Below are positions 32,483 through 41,332 of a stretch of 64,000 bases of DNA, piece after piece (positions within the stretch are counted from its first letter, which is position 1; the number at the start of each line of letters is the position of its first letter). The notes below the pieces were generated by a model. It searched no databases and was not told the DNA's origin. It saw only the letters and a list, made by a program, of their open reading frames with translations. A program made the translations under genes and the position numbers. This stretch comes from Microcella frigidaquae (GTDB taxonomy: Bacteria > Actinomycetota > Actinomycetes > Actinomycetales > Microbacteriaceae): positions 868,001 to 932,000 of the forward strand of contig NZ_JACHBS010000001.1 of assembly GCF_014200395.1 (NCBI RefSeq), given 5' to 3'.

Positions 32483-33913
32483 ATGGCTGAGGATCCCCTA
32501 GGCGGGCCGGACGACGAGTTCCGCGAGCTGCTGCGCCGCTTCCTCTCCGGGCAGGGCGACCTCGACCCGGCGAAGCTCGCGGGCGCGGCCGGGCTCCCCA
32601 CTGACCCGCTCATGGTGGCGCGGCTCTTGGGCCAGCTGCAGAAGGCGATGAACGCCAGCGGCGACGGCGTCGACTGGTCGCTCGCTCGCGACGAGTCCGG
32701 GCGCATCGCCGCCCAGGGGTCGATCCGCAGCAGCGCGGCCGAGTTGGAGCAGCTGCGCCAGGCCCTCAACGTGGCCGCGCTGTGGCTCGACGAGGCCACG
32801 AGCATCACGCAGTTGACGGCGGAGCCCACCCTCATCACACGCGCCGACTGGGCGCGTCTCACTCTGCCGGTGTGGACGCAGCTCGCCGAGCCGGTCGCCG
32901 ACTCCATCGCCGCCTCACTCACCAGCGCCCTCGACCAGCAGGTGCCGGAGGAGCTGAAGGGCATGGTGGCGAACGCCGGCCAGGTCATGCGCTCGCTCGG
33001 CGGCACGCTGTTCTCGCTGCAGCTCGGCCACGTCGTCGGGCAGCTCTCGGCCGAGGTGGTCTCGGGCGGCGACATCGGCATCCCGCTGCTGCCGGGCCGC
33101 GACGACACCGACGTGCAGGCCGCCCTGCTGCCGCAGAACGTGTCGGCGTTCGGGGTCGGCCTCGACATCGCCGCCGATCAGGTGCAGCTGTACCTCGCGG
33201 TGCGCGAGCTCGCGCATGCCCGTCTGTTCCGGCACGCCCGCTGGCTGCGGCAGCACCTCGTCAGCGCCATCACCGACTACGCCCGCGGCATCAGCATCGA
33301 TACCTCCCGCATCGAGTCGCTCGCCGCCGAGTTCGACCCCGCGAACCCCGAGAGCCTGCGCGAGGCCCTCACCAGCGGCGCGCTGATCCCGCCGAAGACG
33401 GATGCTCAGCTCGCCGCCCTCGGCCGCCTCGAGACCACCCTGGCCCTCATCGACGGCTGGGTCGACGTCGTGACCGCGCGGGCGACGGCGCGCCTGCCGA
33501 AGGCGGACGCGATCGCCGAGACGGTACGGCGTCGCCGCGCCGCTGGCGGGCCGGCCGAGAGCGCCTTCGCCACGCTCGTCGGCCTCGAGCTGCGCCCGCG
33601 CCGACTGCGCGAGGCCGCCGCCTTCTGGGCGCGGATCACCGACGAAGCGGGGGCCGACGCCCGCGACAGCCTGTGGGCCCACCCCGATCTGCTGCCCACC
33701 GCCGACGACATCGACGATCCGAGCCGGGTGCTCGCCGTGCTCGCCGGGGACACGACGGCCGCTCCGGACGCGCTCGACGAGGCGCTCAGTGCGCTACTCG
33801 CCGACGAGACCGGCGATCGGCCGATCGAGCGCGGGCCGGGCGAGGCGCCGGCCGAGCCCGACGCTTCCGACAGTCCCGACGATCAGGACGGGCCGGCCGA
33901 GCCGACCGGCTGA
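32483..33913 (+). CDS. DUF2342 / zincin-like protein (predicted metalloprotease family)
   Basis: A 476-residue, largely alpha-helical protein of the family annotated as zinc-dependent metalloprotease or F420-biosynthesis-associated protein. The family core VQLYLAVRELAHARLFRHAR is present near residues 234-253. A canonical HExxH is absent; the nearest match is AHARLFRH, so protease activity should not be assumed. An acidic, Pro-rich tail (about 440-476) closes the protein. It is divergent from the PDZ/Lon-like protease gene and upstream of the ThiF-like gene, as in the conserved actinobacterial cluster. A longer upstream frame exists, but the -10 position supports ATG 32483. Confidence 0.85.
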   Translation: MAEDPLGGPDDEFRELLRRFLSGQGDLDPAKLAGAAGLPTDPLMVARLLGQLQKAMNASGDGVDWSLARDESGRIAAQGSIRSSAAELEQLRQALNVAALWLDEATSITQLTAEPTLITRADWARLTLPVWTQLAEPVADSIAASLTSALDQQVPEELKGMVANAGQVMRSLGGTLFSLQLGHVVGQLSAEVVSGGDIGIPLLPGRDDTDVQAALLPQNVSAFGVGLDIAADQVQLYLAVRELAHARLFRHARWLRQHLVSAITDYARGISIDTSRIESLAAEFDPANPESLREALTSGALIPPKTDAQLAALGRLETTLALIDGWVDVVTARATARLPKADAIAETVRRRRAAGGPAESAFATLVGLELRPRRLREAAAFWARITDEAGADARDSLWAHPDLLPTADDIDDPSRVLAVLAGDTTAAPDALDEALSALLADETGDRPIERGPGEAPAEPDASDSPDDQDGPAEPTG

Positions 33914-33991
33914 AGTGTCGCGGCGCGGCGCGGCGCGCCGCACTGTGGACGCCCCGCACCCTCCGCCGCGGTGCCGCCCATCATGTGCGGC

Positions 33992-34894
33992 ATGACCGAC
34001 CCCACCGCTTCCGCCGTGCTCCGTCTCGACCCGCGCCGCTGCATCCTGTGGCGCGACCCGACCACCCTGCAGATCGGCATGGACCCGGCCCTCGCCGTGC
34101 TCGAGGGCGTCGACGGCGCCGAGCTGCGGCTGGTCGACGCGCTCGCGGTCGGGATCACCCGTGAGCGCCTGGAGGGCCTCGCGGGGCACCTGGATGTGCC
34201 CCGCGAGCTGGTCGGCAGGATGCTCACCCGTCTCGCCCCGGCCCTCGAACCGGCGCCGCAGAACCCGGCGAGCGCCGAACCGATCGCCGTCGTCGGTCAC
34301 GGGCTCGGGGCCGAGCGGGTGGCGGCGGTGCTGGCCGAGAGCGGGCATCCCGTCGCCCTCATGGCGCCCGGCACACCCCTCGCCCGCCGTACGCGCGTGG
34401 GCGTGCTGGTGAGCACTCACGTCATCGACCCGCTCGAGCACGCCCGCTGGCTGCGGCGCGACCGCCCGCACCTGCCCGTCGTCTTCGGCGAGGTGGCCGT
34501 CACGGTCGGCCCCGTGGTGATCCCGGGGGAGACGGCCTGCCTGCGGTGCGTCGAGCAGTGGCGCGCAAGCGAGGATCCGGCGCGCACCGTGCTCGCGACC
34601 CAGCTCTGGGGCCGCCCTGCCGCCGCCGAGACGGCGACGACCGCCCTCGCCGCCGGCCTCGCCGTGCGCGGGATGCTGCGCACAGGCCCGGCCGGCGCGA
34701 GCCTGTGCATCGACGCCCTGACGGGAGCGACAGCCTCCGCCGAGTGGAGCCCCCACCCCGCGTGCGGCTGCCGCGAGCTCAGCTCTCGCGCGGCGCCCGC
34801 AGCTCGTCGAGGAACCGGCTCGGCGCCCGCTCGGCCCGCGTCGGCGCGGGCCGCTGCGCCCACGACAGCGCCAGCTCTCGCCGGGCTCGGGTGA
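33992..34894 (+). CDS. ThiF/E1-like Rossmann protein with tetra-Cys zinc site
   Basis: A 300-residue protein. The N-terminal 90 residues resemble a RiPP-recognition/winged-helix part. A Rossmann segment follows (PIAVVGHGLGAERVAAVLAE, 97-116), then zinc ligands CLRC (183-186) and CGC (258-260). This matches E1-like/TOMM leader-binding type proteins that occur next to DUF2342 and UvrD in actinobacteria. No adenylation Arg finger or precursor peptide is visible, so activity is unknown. The last 40 residues are Ala/Arg/Pro-rich and encoded antisense to the uvrD-like 3' end (116-bp convergent overlap). The start is ATG 33992, with CATCAT 7 nt upstream as a possible leaderless -10. Confidence 0.72.
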   Translation: MTDPTASAVLRLDPRRCILWRDPTTLQIGMDPALAVLEGVDGAELRLVDALAVGITRERLEGLAGHLDVPRELVGRMLTRLAPALEPAPQNPASAEPIAVVGHGLGAERVAAVLAESGHPVALMAPGTPLARRTRVGVLVSTHVIDPLEHARWLRRDRPHLPVVFGEVAVTVGPVVIPGETACLRCVEQWRASEDPARTVLATQLWGRPAAAETATTALAAGLAVRGMLRTGPAGASLCIDALTGATASAEWSPHPACGCRELSSRAAPAARRGTGSAPARPASARAAAPTTAPALAGLG

Positions 34895-36476
34895 TGCCGA
34901 CGTAGAGCAGGCGGCGCTCCTCGTCGATCGCCTCGAGCCCCTGGGCGAACACGATCGGCAGCTGGCCCTCGCCGAGGCCGACGAGGTGCACGACGTCCCA
35001 CTCGAGGCCCTTCGCCGCGTGGATCGTCGACAGGGTCACTGCCGAGCGCGTCGGGGCATGCTTCTGCTCCTGCCGCCGCTGCAGCTCGCGGACGAAGTCG
35101 GGCAGGGTTGTGCCCGCGGGCGCCTCCTCGGCGAGGGTGAGCAGGGCGTTGAGCGCCTCCCACCGAGCGCGCTCCGCGCCGCCGCCAGCCGGAGGGTCCT
35201 GCCGCCAGCCGACGCCGCGCAACACGTCGCTGACGCTCTTGAACAGCGGCTCGTCGGTGATCGATATCGACGCGCCGCGCAGCAGCATGATCGCCTGCCG
35301 CACTTCCGGCTGGTCGAAGTAGCGACTGTCGGCGCGCGACTGCACCGGCACCCCGTGCCGCGAGAGCGCCGACTCGAGCGCGATGGACTGCGTGTTGATG
35401 CGGTACAGCACGGCGATCGACTCGGGCGCAGTGCCGTCGGCGATGCGGCGGGCGATCGCCGCGGCGACCGCCTCGGCCTCGGCGGCATCGTCGGCATGGC
35501 GGGAGATCGACGGCGTCGGCCCGCGCTCGGCCCCCTCCCCCGCCGCGTGCAGCGTGAGCGCGCCCGGCCGGCCGCGCATGAGCCGGTTCGCGAGCTGGAT
35601 GATCGGGCCGGTCGAGCGGTAGTTCTCGTCGAGGCGCACGATGCGGGCATCCGGATACGCGGTACCGAACCGCACCAGGTAGTCGCTCGTCGCCCCCGCG
35701 AACGAGTAGATGGTCTGCGAGGCGTCGCCGACCACGCACAGCTCGCGGCGACCGCCGAGCCAGAGCATGAGCAGGTCGTGCTGGAGGGGCGAGACGTCTT
35801 GGAACTCGTCGACGACGAAGAAGCGGTACTGCGCCCGCACCTCCTCCGCGACGCGCGGCTCGTTCTCGATCATGCCCGCCGTCGCGAGAAGCACGTCCTC
35901 GAAGTCGATCTGGCGGCGCTCGTCCTTCAGGGTCTCGTACTGCTTCTGCAGGGCCGCCATCTGGTCGATCGTGAGCCGGCCGGGCATCGGGCGGCTCGCG
36001 GCCGCGCGCGTGTAGGCCTCGATCGAGAGCCGGGAGACCTTGCGCCACTCGATCTCGGCAGCGGCATCCCGCAGCGCCGCCGTGTCGAGGCCGAGCTTCA
36101 GCGACGACGCGGCCTGGCCCAGCAGGGCGCCCTTGCTGTCGAGCACGCGCGGCGGGGTTCCGCCGACGACGGTCGGCCAGAAGTAGTGCAGCTGCCGCAG
36201 CGCGGCGGCGTGGAACGTGCGGGCGGCCACGCCCTCGGCGCCGAGCGCCCGCAGCCGGCCCAGCAGCTCACCGGCCGCGCGGGTCGTGAACGTCAGCGCC
36301 ATCACCCGCCGCGGGTCGTAGGCGCCGGTGGCGACGCCGTAGGCGATGCGGTGCGTGATGGCCCGCGTCTTGCCCGTTCCGGCGCCCGCGAGCACGCAGA
36401 CCGGGCCGAGCAGCGACTCGGCCACCTGCCGCTGGTTCTCGTCGAGGGCGGCGAGGAGGCGCTCAGCACCGGTCAC
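34779..36476 (-). CDS. UvrD/PcrA-type superfamily 1 DNA helicase (UvrD2-like, short)
   Basis: A 565-residue 3'-5' helicase. Motif I is VLAGAGTGKTRAI (28-40), motif Ia TFTTRAAGEL, motif II VVDEFQDV (near 208), motif III GDASQTIYSFAGA, motif IV VRLDENYRSTGPI, motif V TIHAAKGLEWDVV and motif VI LLYVGITRARREL. It lacks the C-terminal HRDC-type part of mycobacterial UvrD2 (about 700 residues). GTG 36476 overlaps the nudC stop (GTGA), fixing the start. Its 3' end overlaps the ThiF-like gene by 116 bp. Likely role: DNA unwinding in repair or replication-conflict resolution. Confidence 0.9.
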   Translation of the reverse strand: MTGAERLLAALDENQRQVAESLLGPVCVLAGAGTGKTRAITHRIAYGVATGAYDPRRVMALTFTTRAAGELLGRLRALGAEGVAARTFHAAALRQLHYFWPTVVGGTPPRVLDSKGALLGQAASSLKLGLDTAALRDAAAEIEWRKVSRLSIEAYTRAAASRPMPGRLTIDQMAALQKQYETLKDERRQIDFEDVLLATAGMIENEPRVAEEVRAQYRFFVVDEFQDVSPLQHDLLMLWLGGRRELCVVGDASQTIYSFAGATSDYLVRFGTAYPDARIVRLDENYRSTGPIIQLANRLMRGRPGALTLHAAGEGAERGPTPSISRHADDAAEAEAVAAAIARRIADGTAPESIAVLYRINTQSIALESALSRHGVPVQSRADSRYFDQPEVRQAIMLLRGASISITDEPLFKSVSDVLRGVGWRQDPPAGGGAERARWEALNALLTLAEEAPAGTTLPDFVRELQRRQEQKHAPTRSAVTLSTIHAAKGLEWDVVHLVGLGEGQLPIVFAQGLEAIDEERRLLYVGITRARRELALSWAQRPAPTRAERAPSRFLDELRAPRES

Positions 36477-37441
36477 GGGGCGTCCAGCGGCCCGCCGTAC
36501 CAGTCCTCGATGATGGCGCGGGCGATCGAGGTGCGCCCGGGCAGCAGCACCTCGCCGAGGCTGTCGGCGAGCTCGGCGCGCGAGAACCAGCGCAGATCGA
36601 GGATCTCCGCGCCGTCCGGCCGCAGCTCGCCGGCGTGCGCCGGGTCGAGGCGCGCGCGGAAGCCGAGCATGAGGGATGCGGGGAACGGCCACGGCTGCGA
36701 CCCGACGTACACGGGGTCGACGACGCGCAGGCCCGCCTCCTCGTGCACCTCGCGCACGACCGCCGCCTCCAGGGACTCGCCCGGCTCGACGAAGCCGGCG
36801 AGGAGCGAGAAGCGGTTCGACTCCCAGAGCGCGTTGCTGCCCAGCACGAGCCGGTCGTCGGCATCGGTGACACCCACGATGATCGCGGCGTCGGTGCGCG
36901 GAAACAGCTCGGCCCCGGTCTCGACGTCGACCCGCACCCAGCCGGCGCGGCCGGAGACGGTGGGGTTGCCGGTGCGCGGGGAGAACTGGTGGGTGGCGTG
37001 CCAGTTGGCCATGCCGAGGGCCTCGATCGCGAGCCCCGCGTCGCGGTCGCCCAACCGGTGGCCGAGCGTGCGAGGCGAGCCCCAGCGGGTGACATCGGGC
37101 TCGAGGGCGGGGCCGCTCTCGTCGCCCAGCAGCACGGCGGTCACCGCGGCGCCTGCCGACACCCCGCCCTCGGCCTCGAGCGTGCGCCCCAGGTAGACGC
37201 GCTCCACCCCGGCGGGCACGGCCGACCAGGGCAGGAACGCGAGGGCGGGGGCAGGGGCCGCATCCGCACCCGCACCCCCATCCGGAGCCGCCAGCAGCAC
37301 CTCGCCCCGCCAGACGGCGATGACCCGGGCGGTCGGGTCGGCGGCGAGCTCGTCGAACAGTCCGGGCCGGGCGCGGCTCACATCGTCGCGATCGATGCGG
37401 TACCGCGACAGCGGCAGACTCGCGGTGAGCGAGCGATGCAT
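36473..37441 (-). CDS. nudC: NAD(+)/NADH diphosphatase, NudC-like Nudix hydrolase lacking the zinc ribbon cysteines
   Basis: A 322-residue Nudix hydrolase. The Nudix box GFVEPGESLEAAVVREVHEE runs over 216-235 and the NudC-specific SQPWPFP lies at 248-254. NudC cleaves NAD(H), and NAD caps on RNA, into NMN and AMP. The zinc-ribbon region present in canonical NudC is altered: the spacing around residues 148-182 is kept (WHATHQFSPRTG and ELFPRTDAA), but the four Cys are gone. Metal binding there is therefore not expected. The gene overlaps the helicase gene by 4 bp (GTGA). The start is ATG 37441 with GAGAGGGT upstream. Confidence 0.9.
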   Translation of the reverse strand: MHRSLTASLPLSRYRIDRDDVSRARPGLFDELAADPTARVIAVWRGEVLLAAPDGGAGADAAPAPALAFLPWSAVPAGVERVYLGRTLEAEGGVSAGAAVTAVLLGDESGPALEPDVTRWGSPRTLGHRLGDRDAGLAIEALGMANWHATHQFSPRTGNPTVSGRAGWVRVDVETGAELFPRTDAAIIVGVTDADDRLVLGSNALWESNRFSLLAGFVEPGESLEAAVVREVHEEAGLRVVDPVYVGSQPWPFPASLMLGFRARLDPAHAGELRPDGAEILDLRWFSRAELADSLGEVLLPGRTSIARAIIEDWYGGPLDAP

Positions 37442-37550
37442 CGGCGACCCTCTCGGCTGTGGCGGCGGACGGCGGCGGCGAACGGTGGCGGCGGAGAGCG
37501 GCGTCTGCCGCCCGTCGCGTGGCGCGGGGCCCTGGCGGGCGGTGGCGACC

Positions 37551-37556
37551 TACCCT
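37551..37556 (+). promoter_or_regulatory. -10 element TACCCT, leaderless phosphotransferase-fold gene
   Basis: TACCCT ends 6 nt before ATG 37563 with no ribosome-binding sequence. The preceding 100 bp are GGC-repeat-rich. Confidence 0.5.
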
Positions 37557-37562
37557 GAAGGC

Positions 37563-38570
37563 ATGGTCCGCCGCTCGCCTCTCACTCTAGCCGCGCTCGC
37601 GACCTCGGCCGTGCCCGGTCTCGCGGTCACGAGCGCCGCCCCGCTGGGCGGCACGGGCGGTGACGTCGACAGTGCCCTGCTGACGGCGAGCGACGGCCGC
37701 ACGCTCGTGATCCGCGTGCCGCGCACGCCCGCCGCCGAGAGCGAGCAGTCGGCCGACCTGGTCGCGGTGCGCGCTCTCAGCGACGGCGTCCGGGCCCGCC
37801 TGCCGTTCGGGGTGCCCCGCATGGTCGGGCAGGCTCCCGTCGACGGCACCCGCGCGATCGTCTCGGAGTTCGTCGATGGCGTGCCGGTGCGCCTCGGCGA
37901 GCTCACACCCGGTCTGGCCGCCTCGATCGGCCGGGCGATCGCGGCGATCCACGCCCTGCCCACGAACGTTGTCGCCGACGTGGGTCTGCCGCAGCTGCGC
38001 GCCATCGACGTCATGCGCGAGGCCGTCACGACCCTCGATCGTGCCGCCGCGACCGGACTCGTGCCCGCCGGACTGCTGCAGCGCTGGGAGCTCGCCGCCG
38101 ACGATGCGGCCCTGTGGCAGTTCACCCCCACGGTCGTCAACGGCGCTCTCTCGGCGAGCTCGTTCCTCAGCGTCGGCGACTCGGTCACCGGCCTGCTCGG
38201 CTGGGCGCGCCTGCACGTCGGCGACCCTGCGCGCGACCTGTTCTGGCTGCTCGGTGCCGACGACTCCGAGGTGCCCGAGGTGGCCTTCGACGCCTACCAC
38301 CAGGCGCGGGGGGTGCACGACCGCGATATCGCGCGCCGGGCGACCTTCGCCGCCGAGCTCGAGCTGGCCCGCTGGCTGCTGCATGGCGCCGACCAGCGCT
38401 CGACCGAGATCGTCGACGATGCGGTCGGGATGCTGCACGCGCTGCTCGACCGCGTCGGCGGTGACCTCGTGAACCCGCTGGCCGGCGAGGCGACGGCTCC
38501 GAGCGGCATGGCCGAGGTCGACGAGCTGCTCGAGCGCGGCGTGCCGCGCGGCCCCGGCTCGGCCGCCTAG
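37563..38570 (+). CDS. Aminoglycoside-phosphotransferase-fold protein, probable pseudokinase
   Basis: A 335-residue protein of the APH/choline-kinase fold. The N-lobe has GRTLVIRVPRTPAAESEQ (45-62) and a hinge AIVSEFVDGVPV. The helix AASIGRAIAAIHALP (119-133) is followed by the catalytic-loop region. There, the usual HGD..N reads VVNGALSASSFL (191-202), and the DFD/DWE metal site reads LLGWARLHVGDPARDLFWLL (211-230). The catalytic Asp and a metal Asp are therefore missing. ATP transfer is unlikely; a binding or scaffold role is inferred. It lies next to nudC as in related actinobacteria. Confidence 0.78.
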   Translation: MVRRSPLTLAALATSAVPGLAVTSAAPLGGTGGDVDSALLTASDGRTLVIRVPRTPAAESEQSADLVAVRALSDGVRARLPFGVPRMVGQAPVDGTRAIVSEFVDGVPVRLGELTPGLAASIGRAIAAIHALPTNVVADVGLPQLRAIDVMREAVTTLDRAAATGLVPAGLLQRWELAADDAALWQFTPTVVNGALSASSFLSVGDSVTGLLGWARLHVGDPARDLFWLLGADDSEVPEVAFDAYHQARGVHDRDIARRATFAAELELARWLLHGADQRSTEIVDDAVGMLHALLDRVGGDLVNPLAGEATAPSGMAEVDELLERGVPRGPGSAA

Positions 38571-38592
38571 CCGCCGCGAGCGGCGTGGCCGC

Positions 38593-39297
38593 TCAGCGCG
38601 CCGCGGCCGCGACCAGGGCCGCGAACAGCCGCAGGTCGTCGGGCGACTCCTCGGGATGCCACTGCACGGCCACCCCGAACCGCGCGCCGTCGATGTCGAC
38701 GGCCTGCACCACGCCGTCGTCGCCGCGCGCGCTGACGGTGAGCCCGTCGGCGACCCGGTCGACGGCCTGGTGGTGGTAGCTCTTGACGGTCAGCTCCGGC
38801 CCGAGCATCCCGGCGATGCGCGTGCCCGGCACAGTGTGCACCGGGTTGTCGGCGAACGTCGCGTTGCCGTAGCTGTAGCGGGTCGAGCCGATGACGTCGG
38901 GCAGGTGCTGGATCAGCGTGCCGCCGAGGGCCACGTTGAGCACCTGCAGGCCGCGGCAGATGCCGAGGAAGGGCAGGTCGCGCTCGATGGCGGCGCGAAC
39001 GAGGGCGATCTCCCAGGCGTCGCGGTCGGGGCGCGGTGCGTCGTTCTCGGGATGCGGCTCCTGACCGTAGAGCCGCGCATCGACGTCTTTGCCGCCGGTG
39101 ATGATGAGCCCGTCGACGGCGTCGAGCACGCGGGCCACCGCGGCGGGAGTCGGCGGCTGGGGCGGCAGGGCCAGCACGACGCCGCCCGCCGCGATGACGC
39201 AGTCGGTGTAAACCTTCGGCAGCACCGTCGCGGAGCGCTTCCACAGCCCCATCTCGGTGTGCTCGAGGTAGGTGCTGAGCCCGATGGCGACGGTCAC
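38593..39297 (-). CDS. Gamma-glutamyl-GABA hydrolase-like class I amidotransferase (PuuD family)
   Basis: A 234-residue peptidase C26/PuuD-like enzyme. It has IITGGKDVDARLYG (65-78), nucleophile Cys114 (LGICRGLQVLNV), SYHHQAV, and the His/Glu pair in QWHPEES. In the Puu polyamine route this enzyme releases GABA from gamma-glutamyl-GABA. Here it could hydrolyse another gamma-glutamyl amide made by the GS-like ligase 3 kb away. It starts at GTG 39297, overlapping the stop of the small HTH gene (GTGA), so the two are translationally coupled. No CGTT-N8-AACG site was found in front of this pair. Confidence 0.88.
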   Translation of the reverse strand: MTVAIGLSTYLEHTEMGLWKRSATVLPKVYTDCVIAAGGVVLALPPQPPTPAAVARVLDAVDGLIITGGKDVDARLYGQEPHPENDAPRPDRDAWEIALVRAAIERDLPFLGICRGLQVLNVALGGTLIQHLPDVIGSTRYSYGNATFADNPVHTVPGTRIAGMLGPELTVKSYHHQAVDRVADGLTVSARGDDGVVQAVDIDGARFGVAVQWHPEESPDDLRLFAALVAAAAR

Positions 39298-39581
39298 GCG
39301 GTACCGCCGTCGGCGTCGGCGCCGTGGCCGTGCTCGCGGGCGATGATGGCGCGGGCGCGCTGGAGGGCGCGGACGAGTTCGGGCTGGCGGATGCCGAGCT
39401 CCTGGCTCACGTCGCTGTAGGTGCGGCCCTGCAGCAGCACGCCGGTGGCGGCGGCAACCAGGTCGTGCGGCAGGGCGGCGACCGACCGCTCGAGGGCGGA
39501 GCGGTCGAGTGCGGCGACGACCTGCTCGTGGCGGGCATCCGCGTGCGCGATCACATCGAGGTCGAAGTCGTCGTCGCGCAT
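39294..39581 (-). CDS. Small HTH protein with sigma-region-4-like helices
   Basis: A 95-residue acidic protein. Residues about 40-80 (LVAAATGVLLQGRTYSDVSQ and then ELGIRQPELVRALQRARAII) look like a helix-turn-helix of the sigma-70 region 4 or LuxR kind. It could be a DNA-binding regulator of the coupled gamma-glutamyl hydrolase gene, but no known family was assigned. ATG 39581 has GGAGACCC a few nt upstream on the reverse strand. It lies 110 bp downstream of the permease gene on the same strand. Confidence 0.6.
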   Translation of the reverse strand: MRDDDFDLDVIAHADARHEQVVAALDRSALERSVAALPHDLVAAATGVLLQGRTYSDVSQELGIRQPELVRALQRARAIIAREHGHGADADGGTA

Positions 39582-39691
39582 GAGGGTCTCCGTTCGAGCG
39601 TGCGGGCGGTTCGGGTCGTGCCGATGAAGCGGGTGGTTCCCGTGGAGCGCGGGGCGGCCGCCGTGACGACCGCCCCGCAGGAGTCAGCGGA

Positions 39692-41194
39692 TCAGGATGC
39701 GAAGTCCTTGACCAGCTTCTCGTTCTCCTTCTTGTTGATGAGCGCCACCACGTAGCCGATCACCAGGAAGATGAACGGCAGCAGCACCAGGAACCAGCCG
39801 AGCGGGTTCAGGAGCCACGCCGACTCGGGCAGCGACGGGTCGACCCCGTCGGGCACGGTGCCGGCCAGCAGGTTGAAGCGCGACATCACCAGGTAGAGAC
39901 CGATCGCCAGAAGCACGATCGAGACCGCCGGGGCGATGACCGTCTTCCAGAGCGACCCGCCGCCCTCGCGTCGGAAGTACACGATGACCGCGATCGAGAC
40001 GAGGATCTCGACGACGATCACCGACATCGCCGTGATCGAGCTCATCCAGAAGAACAGGTTGCCGACCGGGTCGAGACCCGCGACCGCGAACACGATCATC
40101 ACGATGGCGGCGAGAGCCGAGGTGATGACGACGCCGCCCACCGGGGCGCCGGCGCCGTTGGTCACCGCGGCACGGGCCGGAAGCACGCCGCCGCGCCCGA
40201 GGGCGAAGAAGTACCGCGAGGCCGCGTTCTGGAAGGCCAGCAGGCCGGCGAACAGGCTCGTGATGACGAGGATGGTCATGATCGTCACCAGCCACGAGCC
40301 GACGTACTGCTCGGTGAGGCTGAAGAGCACGCCGGCCGGGTTGGCCAGCACGTTGCCATCGGCATCCATCGAGCGCTCGACGACCTGGTCGATGATGCCG
40401 CTCGCGCCCATGCCCGTCACCATGCCGAACGACACGATGGCGAACAGGATGCTGATGGTCGAGATCGCGATGTAGGTGGCGAGCGGCACGGTGCGCTTCG
40501 GGTCCTTCGACTCCTCGCCGTAGATGGCGGTCGCCTCGAAGCCGATGAAGCTGGCGAGGGCGAAGGCGAGGGCGATGCCCGCCCCGCCCGCGAAGCCGCC
40601 GGCGAAGATGTTCTCGGGGCTGAACGACGCGGCGAGGTTCCAGCCCTCGGGGCCGCCGTTGGCGAGCATGACGATCGCGGCGATGAGCAGCGACAGGATC
40701 TCGAGCACCAGCAGCACGCCGAGAACCTTTGCGCCGATGTCGACGCTGAGCAGCGAGAGGCCGGTGACGAGGAGCCAGGCGATGAACGCCCAGACGTACC
40801 AGGGCAGGTCGACGCCGAGCTCGGCCATCGTGCCGGACACGAGACCGCCGAAGAAGCCGTAGATGGCGAGCTGGATCGTCACGTAGGTGAGCACGGACAC
40901 GAATGCCGATGCGACACCGGCGTTCACCCCCAGACCCTTGCCTACGTAGGCGAAGAACGCGCCCGAGTTGGTGACCTTCTGGCTCATCGTCGCGTAGCCG
41001 ACGCTGAACAGCAGGAGGGTCAGGCCGACGACGAGGTAGGCGCCGGGCGTGCCCGCGCCGTTGCCCACGAGCATCGCGACGGGCACGGCACCGGTGATGC
41101 CGACGAGCGGGGCCGACGCGGCGACCACGAAGAAGACGACGCCGATGACGCCGAGACGACCCTTGCGAAGGGTCGATTGGGGGGTGTCAGTCAT
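39692..41194 (-). CDS. APC-superfamily amino acid/amine permease
   Basis: A 500-residue transporter with about 12-14 membrane helices. The first helix carries the APC substrate-site motif FFVVAASAPLVGITGAVPV. GYATMSQKVTNSGAFFAYVG matches helix 2-3, and ALASFIGFEATAIYGEESKD-type sequence with PKRTVPLATYIAI marks helix 6. It probably imports an amino acid or amine by proton symport or exchange. ATG 41194 has GGAG 12 nt upstream; an in-frame ATG at 41212 is possible. It is divergent from the acetoacetate-decarboxylase-family gene, with two candidate MarR sites in the 172-bp gap. It is the likely uptake step of the catabolic regulon. Confidence 0.88.
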   Translation of the reverse strand: MTDTPQSTLRKGRLGVIGVVFFVVAASAPLVGITGAVPVAMLVGNGAGTPGAYLVVGLTLLLFSVGYATMSQKVTNSGAFFAYVGKGLGVNAGVASAFVSVLTYVTIQLAIYGFFGGLVSGTMAELGVDLPWYVWAFIAWLLVTGLSLLSVDIGAKVLGVLLVLEILSLLIAAIVMLANGGPEGWNLAASFSPENIFAGGFAGGAGIALAFALASFIGFEATAIYGEESKDPKRTVPLATYIAISTISILFAIVSFGMVTGMGASGIIDQVVERSMDADGNVLANPAGVLFSLTEQYVGSWLVTIMTILVITSLFAGLLAFQNAASRYFFALGRGGVLPARAAVTNGAGAPVGGVVITSALAAIVMIVFAVAGLDPVGNLFFWMSSITAMSVIVVEILVSIAVIVYFRREGGGSLWKTVIAPAVSIVLLAIGLYLVMSRFNLLAGTVPDGVDPSLPESAWLLNPLGWFLVLLPFIFLVIGYVVALINKKENEKLVKDFAS

Positions 41195-41227
41195 GGATCC
41201 GGAACTCCTCATTGAGTTGGGGTGAAT

Positions 41228-41243
41228 CGTTCGTGTCGAAACG
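41228..41243. promoter_or_regulatory. Candidate MarR operator 1 (permease side)
   Basis: CGTT-CGTGTCGA-AACG, 34 bp before the permease start. It matches the CGTT-N8-AACG pattern shared by five sites in the regulon. Confidence 0.5.
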
Positions 41244-41332
41244 ACCTTCGTTCAGGGTGGCGCACGTGCCCGCGCGCGTCAAGCACCGGGGGTGCCCGAT
41301 CGGCGCGGGGCGAACATCCCGAAACTGCCTAT

